This document shows, piece by piece, positions 39,122 through 47,029 of a stretch of 64,000 bases of DNA. Location of the stretch: the NCBI GenBank assembly GCA_963725185.1, contig CAVRXO010000006.1:806001-870000 (forward strand), in the 5' to 3' direction. The notes under the pieces are model-generated. The model was given only the letters and a program-made list of their open reading frames with translations. It was not told where the DNA came from and ran no database searches. The stretch comes from VAZQ01 sp963725185. Its GTDB lineage: Bacteria > Pseudomonadota > Alphaproteobacteria > Rhizobiales > Xanthobacteraceae. How positions within the stretch are numbered: position 1 is the stretch's first letter; each line of letters starts with the position of its first letter. Both the position numbers and the translations under genes were made by a program.

Positions 39122-40316
39122 ATGAGGGGTTTCCGCACGCTGGATCAGGCTGACGTAAAGGGCAAGCGGGTGCTGCTGCGCGTCGATCTCAATGTGCCGA
39201 TCGAGGACGGCGATCGTCTCCGACGCGACCCGCATCGAGCGCATGGCGCCGACCATCCGCCGAGATCGCCGATCAGGGCGGCAAGGTGATCCTGCTCTCG
39301 CATTTCGGCCGCCCCAAGGGACCCGACCCGAAGGAATCGCTCAAGCCGGTCGCGGCCGAAGACGGCGCGCATCATCGGCCGCCCGGTCGGCTTCGCGCGA
39401 CGATTGCATCGGCCCGAAGGCCGAAGCCGCAGCGCTCGCCATGAAGCCCGGCGACATCCTCTGCCTGGAGAACACGCGCTTCCACGCCGGCGAGGAGAAG
39501 AACGACCCCGCCTTTGCGGCGGCGCTGGCCCGGCTTGGCGACATTTGGGTCAACGACGCATTTTCGGTGTCGCACCGCGCCCATGCCTCGACCGAGGGCC
39601 TCGGCCACATTCTGCCGGCCTATGCGGGCCGCGCCATGAAGGCGGAGCTGGCCGCCTTCAGCCGGGTGCTCGACGCGCCGGCGCGTCCGGTCGCCGCCAT
39701 CGTGGGCGGCGCCAAGGTCTCGACCAAGCTCGACATTGCTCGCCAACCTGCTCGCCGAGGGTCGATGTGCTGATCATCGGCGGCGGCATGGCGAACACGT
39801 TCCTGGCCGCCCAGGGCAAGGCGGTCGGCAAGTCGCTGTGCGAGCACGAGCTCGCCGGCACCGCGCGCGACATCCTGCGCCAAGGCGCCGGCAAGAACTG
39901 CGAGATCGTGCTGCCGGTCGATGCCGTCACGGCGCGCAAGTTCGAGGCCCATGCGCCCTCGCGCGTCGTGTCGGTGGATGACGTGGGCGCCGACGAGATG
40001 ATCCTCGACATCGGCCCGCGCACGTCGAGCACGTGGTCTCGGTGCTGGCGCGGGTGAAGACGCTGGTATGGAACGGCCCGTTCGGCGCCTTCGAGATGGA
40101 GCCTTTCGACAACGGCACGATCGAGGTCGCGGAGGCGGCGGCCGAACTGACCGCCGCCGGCAAGACTTGTGTCGGTGGCGGGCGGCGGCGATACGGTCGC
40201 GGCCCTCAACGCGGCCGGGGCGACCGAGCGCCTGACCTATGTGTCGGCGGCGGGCGGCGCGTTCCTGGAATGGCTGGAAGGCAAGCCATTGCCCGGCGTC
40301 GAGGTGTTGAGGGTAA
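39122..40316 (+). CDS. pgk: Phosphoglycerate kinase (frame broken about nine times)
   Basis: The kinase that interconverts 3-phosphoglycerate and 1,3-bisphosphoglycerate. The substrate-binding start KRVLLRVDLNVPIEDG, SHFGRPKGPDPKESLKP, LENTRFHAGEEKND, AAIVGGAKVSTKLD, LVWNGPFGAFE and GGGDTVAAL motifs all appear, but spread over three frames. Insertions can be placed near 39212, 39258, 39362, 39398, 39735, 39760 and 40169; a base is missing (or two are extra) near 40013-40024; and a last extra G near 40313 hides a TAA at 40314. Corrected length is about 395 residues, the family norm. As written, the last frame would run on to 40387. Confidence 0.93.
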
Positions 40317-40444
40317 AATCGGGCTGCCCGGCCGCCGGCGCCCCGGAACGAGCGCGGGCTTCCACGTTATCGAGGCGATCTTGTTAATCGGTCGCGATCA
40401 CGTGCGCAACGCTGCGGCAAGCCGCAGCAGGAGGGAGGAGTCCC

Positions 40445-41474
40445 ATGAACCTCGCTGAGCTCAACAAGATCGCCGAGGCCATGGTGGCGCCGGGCCGCGG
40501 CATCCTGGCCGCCGACGAATTGTCCGGCACCATCAAGAAGCGCTTCGACGCGATCGGCGCCGAGTCCACCGAGGACAACCGCCGCGACTACCGCGAATTG
40601 CTGTTCCGCTCGACCGAGGCGATGTCGAAACACATTTCCGGCGTCATCCTCTATGACGAGACCATCCGCCAGAACGCCAAGGACGGCACGCCGCTGGTCA
40701 AGGTGATCGAGAAGGCCGGCGCGCTGCCGGGCATCAAGGTCGACAAAGGCACCAAGCCGCTGCCGTTTTGCCCGAACGAGGTCATCACCGAAGGTCTCGA
40801 CGGCCTGCGCGAACGGCTTGTCGAATATCGCGGGCTCGGCGCCAAGTTCGCCAAGTGGCGCGCCGTCATCGACATCGGCGCCGGCATTCCGAGCCACGAC
40901 CTGCATCAACACGAACGCCCATGCGCTCGCCCGCTACGCCGCGCTGTGCCAGGACGAAGGCATCGTGCCGATCGTCGAGCCCGAAGTGCTGATGGACGGC
41001 GACCACGACATCGACCGCTGCTATGTGGTCACCGAGTGGACGCTCAAGCGGGTCTTCGAGCAGCTCTACTATCAGCGCGTGGCGCTCGAAGGCATGGTGC
41101 TCAAGCCCAACATGGTGATCGCGGGCAAGAAGAGCGCGAAGCAGGCCGAGCGTCGAGGAGGTCGCCGAGAAGACCGTGCGGGTGCTCAAGGCCTGCGTGC
41201 CGGCCGCCGTGCCGGGCATCGCCTTCCTGTCCGGCGGCCAGTCGGACGAGGACGCGACCGCCCATCTCGACGCGCATGAACAGGATCGGCGGCCTGCCTT
41301 GGCGGCTCACCTTCTCCTATGGCCGCGCGCTTGCAGGCGGCGCCGCAAAAGGCCTGGGCCGGAAAGAGCGAGAATGTCGCGGCCGCGCAACGCGCTTTCG
41401 TCCACCGCGCCATGATGAACGGCCTCGCGACGCTCGGCCAGTGGAAGTCGGACCTGGAAAAGAAGGCGGCATGA
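40445..41474 (+). CDS. Class I fructose-bisphosphate aldolase (frame broken four times)
   Basis: A Schiff-base aldolase of glycolysis/Calvin cycle. The start MNLAELNKIAEAMVAPGRGI and ILAADEL..TIKKRFDAIG are family signatures; VTEWTLKRVFEQLYYQRVAL and the lysine-bearing VLKPNMVIAGKKS identify class I. Insertions lie near 40895, 41148, 41272 and 41332. Correcting them gives 341 residues ending KSDLEKKAA at a TGA at 41472-41474. A GGAGGGAGGAG ribosome site precedes the ATG, after a small GCTGCGGC hairpin. It ends the tkt-gap-pgk cluster. Confidence 0.95.
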
Positions 41475-41551
41475 GATCTTAACCCGCTGGGGGTAAGAAG
41501 AGTACAAGCGCCCCCAAACCGCCCGATTGCCGGGGCAATCGACTTATCGCT

Positions 41552-42217
41552 ATGGCGTCCCGACCCGATAGGACCGAACCGCGGCGCCCCGATCCGCGGC
41601 TTTACCTTGTCAGCCCCGAGGTGGCTGACACGGGCTCGTTTGCCGACCTGCTGGCGGCCGCGCTGACGGGCGCCGATGTGGCGGCGGTGCTGTTGCGGCT
41701 CGCCGGGCACGAGGATGAGCGCAGCCTGATCAAGATTGGCAAGAAGCTCGCGCCGGTGGTCCAGGGCACGGGCGCCGCATTGCTGCTCGCCGGCCATCCC
41801 GACATTGTCGCACGCTTGGGCGCCGACGGCGCGCATCTCACCGGCATCGATGCCTTCAACGCGGCGCGGTCAGCCTTGCAGCCGGAGCGGATCGCCGGAT
41901 GCGGCGGGCTGACCACCCGTCATGAGGCCATGCTGGCTGGCGAAGCCGGCGCCGATTACGTCCTCTTCGGAGAGCCCGATCAGGCCGGACATCGTCCCTC
42001 CCTCGAAGCCATCGCGGAACGCGTGAGCTGGTGGGCGGAGATCTTCCAGCCGCCGTGCGTCGGGTTCGCCGCCACGTTGGCCGAGGTGGCGGTGCTGGCA
42101 AGGGCGGGAGCGGATTTCGTCGCGGTCGGCGATTGCATCTTCAACGACAGCCGCGGGCCCGCCGCCGCGCTGGCCGAGGCTGCCCAATGCCTGGCGCTGC
42201 CCGAGGCGGTCGAATGA
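41552..42217 (+). CDS. Thiamine-phosphate synthase-like (TMP-TENI fold) protein, 221 aa
   Basis: A TIM-barrel protein of the ThiE/TenI superfamily. The barrel strands RLYLVSPEV, AAVLLRL, GAALLLAGHP, GAHLTGID, IAGCGGLTTRHEAMLAGEAG, ADYVLFGEP and ADFVAVGD follow the family order. However the canonical ThiE phosphate/metal motif HLGQxD is replaced by HLTGID, so it may not make thiamine phosphate. Its steady place after fba in related genomes, and the ATGA overlap with the Sel1 gene, suggest a role outside thiamine synthesis, but none is known. Frame intact, unlike the preceding genes. Confidence 0.75.
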   Translation: MASRPDRTEPRRPDPRLYLVSPEVADTGSFADLLAAALTGADVAAVLLRLAGHEDERSLIKIGKKLAPVVQGTGAALLLAGHPDIVARLGADGAHLTGIDAFNAARSALQPERIAGCGGLTTRHEAMLAGEAGADYVLFGEPDQAGHRPSLEAIAERVSWWAEIFQPPCVGFAATLAEVAVLARAGADFVAVGDCIFNDSRGPAAALAEAAQCLALPEAVE

Positions 42218-43299
42218 GCGCGCGGCGTCATGCGATCGCCGCCCTGCTGGCGGCTGGCCTCACCGGCGGGCTCATCGCAGCCGCGGCCGCGCAGGGACCC
42301 ATCCAGCTCGCGCCGTCGTCCGCCCCAACGGAACCTCAGGCGCCGGCCTCCAGGCCGGCCGTAAAGCCAGCCCCGCATAAGCCCATAGCCGCCAAGTCGG
42401 CGCCGACCGGCGCACCCCCGGCCGCGTCGCCGGCCGCAGCCGGCGGGCGGGAGCCCGATCTGGCCTTCGGGGCGTTCCAGCGCGGCTATTATCTCACCGC
42501 CCTGTCGCTGGCGACCCAGCGGGTCGACGCGAACGGCGACGTCAAGGCGATGACGCTCCTGGGCGAGATTTACGGCAACGGGTTTGGGGTCGCCCGCGAC
42601 GATGCCAAGGCGGCCGAATGGTACAAGCTCGCCGCCGACCGCGGCGATCGCGAAGCGATGTTCGCCCTTGCGATGTTTCGCCTCGCCGGACGCGGCGGGC
42701 CCGCCAATCGTGAAGAGGCGACCAAGCTGCTTGCCAGCGCCGCCAAGCTCGGACATGTCGCGGCCGCCTATGACCTCGGCCTGCTCTATCTCGAAGGGCA
42801 GCTGTTCCCGCAGGATTATGCGCGCGCCGCCGAGCTGTTTCGCGGCGCCGCGCAGGCTGGCAGCCCGGAAGCCCAATACGCCCTCGCCACGCTCTACAAG
42901 GATGGTCGCGGCGTGCCGAAGGACCCGGTCCAGGCCGCGCGCCTGCTCGCATCCGCGGCGCTTGCCGACAATACCGATGCCGAGCTCGAATATGGCATCG
43001 CGCTGTTCAACGGCACCGGTGTCGCCAAGGACGAGACCACGGCCGCCGTCCTGCTGCGCAAGGCGGCCCGCAAGGGCAATCCGGTGGCCCAGAACCGCCT
43101 GGCCAACCTGTTGGCAAACGGCAAAGGGGTGCCGGCCAATCCGGTGGAGGCCATCAAATGGCATCTGATCGCCAAGGCGGGCGGCGACGGCGATGTCGCG
43201 CTCGACGAGTTCATGAGCGACCAAAAGCCTGAGGTGAAGGCCGCCGGCGAGAAGGCGGCGCAGCCGTGGCTCGAGGCGATCAAGCCATCGCACTCTTGA
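42214..43299 (+). CDS. Exported Sel1-repeat (TPR-like) protein, 361 aa
   Basis: A periplasmic or membrane-anchored repeat protein of unknown role. Residues 8-27 form a signal peptide (IAALLAAGLTGGLIAAAAA), followed by a 50-residue Pro/Ala/Lys linker. From about residue 85 to 345 there are about six Sel1 repeats of the pattern AxxxYxxAAxxGxxxAxxxLGxLYxxGxGVxxDxxxA (for example YGNGFGVARDDAKAAEWYKL and YKDGRGVPKDPVQAARLL). Such proteins scaffold complexes at the envelope. The start ATGA overlaps the stop of the ThiE-like gene. Confidence 0.88.
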   Translation: MSARRHAIAALLAAGLTGGLIAAAAAQGPIQLAPSSAPTEPQAPASRPAVKPAPHKPIAAKSAPTGAPPAASPAAAGGREPDLAFGAFQRGYYLTALSLATQRVDANGDVKAMTLLGEIYGNGFGVARDDAKAAEWYKLAADRGDREAMFALAMFRLAGRGGPANREEATKLLASAAKLGHVAAAYDLGLLYLEGQLFPQDYARAAELFRGAAQAGSPEAQYALATLYKDGRGVPKDPVQAARLLASAALADNTDAELEYGIALFNGTGVAKDETTAAVLLRKAARKGNPVAQNRLANLLANGKGVPANPVEAIKWHLIAKAGGDGDVALDEFMSDQKPEVKAAGEKAAQPWLEAIKPSHS

Positions 43300-43459
43300 C
43301 GCGCCCGCGCCCGGCAGGCAGATCGAGCCTCGGCCGATATGCCCGGCTCCGCGGCGGAGCCTGCATTCCTCGCAACCTTTGCAGCCAGGGGGCCGTTCAT
43401 CGAGCACCCGCCATCGCGGACGACCGCACCAGCGAACCGCTTCAACCCGCGAGGCCTGC

Positions 43460-44257
43460 ATGCTCCGATCCGCGCTCCTCAATGTCATGATCAAGGCCGC
43501 GCAGAAGGCCGGGCGCACGCTCAAGCGCGACTTTGGCGAGGTCGAGCACCTGCAGGTGTCCCTGAAGGGGCCGGCCGATTACGTCAGCGCGGCCGATCGC
43601 CGGGCCGAGGAGATATTGTGCACGGAGCTTTCGGCGGCGCGCCCCGGCTACGGCTTTGTGGGGGAGGAAGGCGGCCGCCGCGCCGGCACCGACGAAACCC
43701 ATACCTGGATCGTCGATCCGCTCGACGGCACCTCGAATTTCCTGCACGGCATTCCACACTTCGCGATCTCGATCGGGCTCGAGCGCGACGGCATGATCGT
43801 CGCCGGCCTGGTCTACAATCCGATCAGCGAGGAGCTGTTCACCGCCGAGCGCGGCAAGGGCGCCTTTCTGAACAATCAGCGGCTGCGGGTGGCGGCCCGC
43901 AAGCGGCTCGGCGATGCGGTCGTCGCCTGCGGCTTGCCGCATCTGGGACGCGGCGACCTCGAGCTCGCCAGCCGCGAGCTGGCTGCCGTGCAGGCCAAGG
44001 TGGCCGGGTTGCGCCGATTCGGAGCCGCTGCGCTCGACCTGGCCTGGGTCGCGGCCGGACGCTTCGACGGCTTCTGGGAGCGCGATCTCTCGCCGTGGGA
44101 TATCGCGGCCGGACTTATTCTGGTGCGCGAGGCCGGCGGGTTCGTCACCGACCTCCAGCAGGGCGACACGCCCTGGATCAGCGGCGACGTCGTGGCCGGC
44201 AACGAGGCGATCCAGCACGAGCTTCTTCGTCTGCTCAACGCGGCGGCAAGATCTTGA
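43460..44257 (+). CDS. Inositol monophosphatase family protein (SuhB-type), 265 aa
   Basis: A Mg-dependent phosphatase. The metal motifs are present: GEEGGRRAGT (about 68), WIVDPLDGTSNFLHGIPHFA (about 83-102) and the C-terminal WERDLSPWDIAAGLILVREAG (about 210-230). ATG 43460 fits the family start MLRSALLNVMIKAAQKAGR; the open frame extends further 5'. Known activities of the family include inositol-1-phosphatase and, in E. coli SuhB, association with the transcription machinery; here only the phosphatase fold can be claimed. About 160 bases after the Sel1 gene on the same strand. Confidence 0.92.
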   Translation: MLRSALLNVMIKAAQKAGRTLKRDFGEVEHLQVSLKGPADYVSAADRRAEEILCTELSAARPGYGFVGEEGGRRAGTDETHTWIVDPLDGTSNFLHGIPHFAISIGLERDGMIVAGLVYNPISEELFTAERGKGAFLNNQRLRVAARKRLGDAVVACGLPHLGRGDLELASRELAAVQAKVAGLRRFGAAALDLAWVAAGRFDGFWERDLSPWDIAAGLILVREAGGFVTDLQQGDTPWISGDVVAGNEAIQHELLRLLNAAARS

Positions 44258-44385
44258 CGCTGAGTCGTCCCACACCCCGTTGCCGCGTGAAGGCGGGTTC
44301 CGGAAAGCGAGTTCCAAAATGACAATGATTTTTGCTGCAATCCTGCTTTTTCCGCTTGCGTCGCCTATGTCATGGGGCGCCGATG

Positions 44386-44454
44386 GCATAGTATGTGCAC
44401 CGTAGTGTCCCTGCGTATGTGCGCTGCATCGCGTGCGACTGCATAGTATGTGCA
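44386..44454. repeat. Direct repeats GCATAGTATGTGCA before the MotA-like gene
   Basis: The 14-mer GCATAGTATGTGCA occurs at 44386-44399 and 44441-44454, 55 bases apart, with related GTATGTG copies at 44414 and 44457. The stretch is less GC-rich than its surroundings and ends 47 bases before the ATG of the stator-like pair. A regulator-binding array is possible; no known operator matches. Confidence 0.45.
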
Positions 44455-44500
44455 GGGTATGTGATATGTGTCGCCTTTAACGAGCGCTGGCCCACGCCCC

Positions 44501-45490
44501 ATGGCGCATGACCTCGATCCGCTGAAGCTGTCCTCGCCCCGGATTTTTCTGGTCCGGATGATGGTGTTCCTGGTCCTGTGCGCGCTCGTGGTGGTCATCC
44601 TCTACAAGCAGATCGCGGTCGCGTTCCTGTCCAATGTCGGCCTCAACACGGTGATCATCTTCGTGCTGGTTATCGGCATCCTGCTGACTTTCCGGCAGGT
44701 CATCCGGCTGTACCCGGAGGTCAGTTGGGTCAACGGCTTCCGGCTGGCCGATCCGGGTCTCGCGGTCGAGCGGCCGCCGGTCCTGTTGGCCCCGATGGCG
44801 TCGATCCTCGGCGATCGCATGGGGCGGATGGCGATTTCCTCGACGATGATGCGCGGCATCCTCGATTCGATCGCCACCCGGCTCGACGAGGCGCGCGACA
44901 TTTCCCGCTACATGACGGGGCTGCTGGTCTTCCTCGGCCTCCTGGGCACCTTCTGGGGCCTCATCGTCACGGTCGGCTCGGTCGGGGGCGTCATCAATAC
45001 GCTCAAGGTCGGGGGCGATGCCCAATCCACATTCGATTCGCTGCGCGAGGGCTTGGCCGCACCGCTCAGCGGCATGGGCATCTCGTTTTCGTCATCGCTG
45101 TTCGGCCTCGCCGGCTCGCTGGTGCTGGGTTTCCTCGACCTGCAGTCCAGCCAGGCCCAGAACCGCTTCTACATCGACCTCGAGGATTGGCTGTCCACCA
45201 CGGTGCGCGACCTCGGCGCCGGCTCGGAGGCGGGAATATCCGCCGGCGCAGCGCCGGGCGACATGCGGGTCGCGATCGACCGCCTGAAGGAGGTGATCGC
45301 CGAGGGCGGCGGGAATCGGGCGGCAACCACCGCCATGGCCAATCTGGCGGAGGCGATCCAGGGCCTGGTGCACCACATGCGCACCGAGCAGCAGATGATC
45401 CGCGACTGGGTCGATTCGCAGGCCGAGCAGCACCGCGAGATCCGCCGCCTGCTGGAGATCCTGGTGCGCGAGAACGTCAACAGCAAGTAG
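44501..45490 (+). CDS. MotA/TolQ/ExbB-family proton channel protein, 329 aa
   Basis: An inner-membrane stator-type protein. Transmembrane segments lie at about 15-37 (IFLVRMMVFLVLCALVVVILY), 43-60, 140-162 (MTGLLVFLGLLGTFWGLIVTVG) and 190-213 (PLSGMGISFSSSLFGLAGSL). The GLLGTFWGL and GMGISFSSSLFGLAGSL stretches are the MotA_ExbB core. A cytoplasmic C-terminal helix ends EIRRLLEILVRENVNSK. It is coupled to the MotB-like gene 19 bases on. Usually annotated as flagellar MotA, but no flagellar gene is near and the pair is the kind found conserved in Rhizobiales outside flagellar loci. ATG 44501 is preferred over an upstream GTG. Confidence 0.85.
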   Translation: MAHDLDPLKLSSPRIFLVRMMVFLVLCALVVVILYKQIAVAFLSNVGLNTVIIFVLVIGILLTFRQVIRLYPEVSWVNGFRLADPGLAVERPPVLLAPMASILGDRMGRMAISSTMMRGILDSIATRLDEARDISRYMTGLLVFLGLLGTFWGLIVTVGSVGGVINTLKVGGDAQSTFDSLREGLAAPLSGMGISFSSSLFGLAGSLVLGFLDLQSSQAQNRFYIDLEDWLSTTVRDLGAGSEAGISAGAAPGDMRVAIDRLKEVIAEGGGNRAATTAMANLAEAIQGLVHHMRTEQQMIRDWVDSQAEQHREIRRLLEILVRENVNSK

Positions 45491-45509
45491 CGACCGATCA
45501 GGTACAAGC

Positions 45510-46538
45510 ATGGCCCTTGCCCGCCGCAGCCGTGACACCGGCATGAATTACTGGCCCGGCTTCGTCGACGCGTTGTCGACCTTGCTGCTCGGCATCATCT
45601 TCCTGCTCACGGTGTTCGTGGTCGTCCAGTTCTACCTGTCGCAGGAAGTGTCCGGGAAGGACACCGCGCTGAGCCGCCTCAACGCCCAGATCGAGCAGCT
45701 CACCGAGCTGTTGTCGCTGGAAAAATCCGGCAAGGTGAGCGTCGAGGAGGAGCTCGCGCAGCTGCGCTCCAATCTGGCCGCGACCGAAGGCGAGCGTGAT
45801 CGCTACAAGGGCCTCTACGAAGGCGCCTCCGGCAATGGAGCCAGCGACGCGCAAGGCAAGGTGGTCGAGCTTTCCGGCGCGCTCGACGCCGAAAAGCGCA
45901 TCTCCGGCCGCGCCCTGGCGCAAGTCGAGGTGCTCAACCAGCAGATCGCGGCGCTGCGGCGCCAGCTGGCGGCATTGCAGGACGCGCTCGACGCCTCGGC
46001 CCAGAAGGACAAGGATGCGCAGGTCCAGATCGCGGATCTGGGCCAGCGCCTCAACGTCGCGCTCGCACAGCGGGTCCAGGAGCTTTCGCGCTACCGGTCG
46101 GATTTCTTCGGCCGGTTGCGCACCATTCTGGGCGATCGGCCCGATATCCGGATCGTCGGCGACCGCTTCGTGTTCCAGTCCGAGGTGTTCTTCGACACCG
46201 GCCAGGCGGTGCTCAAGCCCGAGGGACGCGTCGAGCTCGACGGGCTCGCCGCCGCCTTGCTCGATCTGGAGAAGAAGATCCCCGGGGAGATCGCCTGGGT
46301 GCTGCGGGTCGACGGTCACACCGACGTGCGCCCGATCTTCAGCACGCAATTCAAATCGAACTGGGACCTCTCGGCCGCGCGCGCGATCTCGGTCGTGCAA
46401 TACCTGATCAGCAAGGGGGTCTCGCCGCAGCGGCTGGTGGCCGCCGGGTTCGGCGAGTTCCAGCCGATCGATACCGACCGGACCGAGGAGGCCTACAGCC
46501 GCAACCGCCGCATCGAGCTGAAGCTGACGGAGCGGTGA
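45510..46538 (+). CDS. MotB/OmpA-like peptidoglycan-binding protein, 342 aa
   Basis: Partner of the MotA-like channel. One transmembrane helix (about 18-42) begins with the conserved proton-binding Asp: WPGFVDALSTLLLGIIFLLT. A long periplasmic coiled coil follows (about 50-190, LNAQIEQLTELLSLEK, LEVLNQQIAALRRQLAAL). The C-terminal OmpA domain (about 225-342) has VLRVDGHTDVRPI and GFGEFQPIDTDRTEEAYSRN, the peptidoglycan-contact residues. It resembles ZorB and MotB in layout, but no ZorC/ZorD or flagellar genes are present. The stop overlaps the start of the GNAT gene as GTGA-type overlap, so all three may be co-translated. Confidence 0.85.
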   Translation: MALARRSRDTGMNYWPGFVDALSTLLLGIIFLLTVFVVVQFYLSQEVSGKDTALSRLNAQIEQLTELLSLEKSGKVSVEEELAQLRSNLAATEGERDRYKGLYEGASGNGASDAQGKVVELSGALDAEKRISGRALAQVEVLNQQIAALRRQLAALQDALDASAQKDKDAQVQIADLGQRLNVALAQRVQELSRYRSDFFGRLRTILGDRPDIRIVGDRFVFQSEVFFDTGQAVLKPEGRVELDGLAAALLDLEKKIPGEIAWVLRVDGHTDVRPIFSTQFKSNWDLSAARAISVVQYLISKGVSPQRLVAAGFGEFQPIDTDRTEEAYSRNRRIELKLTER

Positions 46539-46992
46539 GCGCACCCGCCGTCACGCTGCGGGCCTACCTCGCGACCGACGAGGAGGCAGCCATCGAGCTC
46601 TGGCGCCGGAGCTTGGCAGATCGCCTATCCGCGCTTGGACTTTTCGGCGCGCCTCGACTGGTGGCGGCAACGCTGGCGCACCGAGCTCCTGCCGACCGCG
46701 ACCATCACCCTCGCCGAGCAGGCCGGCCAACTGGTCGGCTTCGTGACCGTGGACCGCAGCACCGGCTATCTCGATCAGATCGTGGTCGCACCGGAGGCGT
46801 GGGGCTCCATGGTCGCCGACGCGCTCTTGGCCGAAGCCAAGCGGCTCTCGCCAACGGGGCTCGATCTGGCGGTCAACGCCGACAATGCTCGCGCCATCCG
46901 GTTCTACGAAAAGCAGGGATTCGCCGTCACCGGAAGCGACGTCAATCCGCGCTCAGGGGCGCCGATTCTACAAAATGGCTTGGCGACCGTGA
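46535..46992 (+). CDS. GNAT-family N-acetyltransferase (frame broken twice), about 151 aa
   Basis: A cytosolic acetyltransferase. It starts MSAPAVTLRAYLATDEEAAI; after an extra T near 46613 the frame continues WQIAYPRLDFSARLDWWRQR to the acetyl-CoA loop region (YLDQIVVAPEAWGSMVADAL) and the LAVNADNARAIRFYEKQGF strand-helix typical of GNATs. A second extra T near 46967 hides the true end YKMAWRP and its TGA at 46990. Correcting both gives 151 residues. The substrate is unknown. It follows the MotB-like gene with overlapping start and stop. Confidence 0.85.
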
Positions 46993-47029
46993 TGCTGCCG
47001 GCGGCGGACGAATCCGCGCCTCGCGGCGA

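Noticed and set aside
37769..41474. Programmed frameshifting in gap, pgk and fba
   Set aside because: There are too many sites, without slippery heptamers or downstream structures, and all are irregular single insertions.
44501..46538. Zorya anti-phage system (ZorAB)
   Set aside because: Only the MotA/MotB-like pair is present; no ZorC, ZorD or ZorE-like gene follows, and the next gene is a GNAT.
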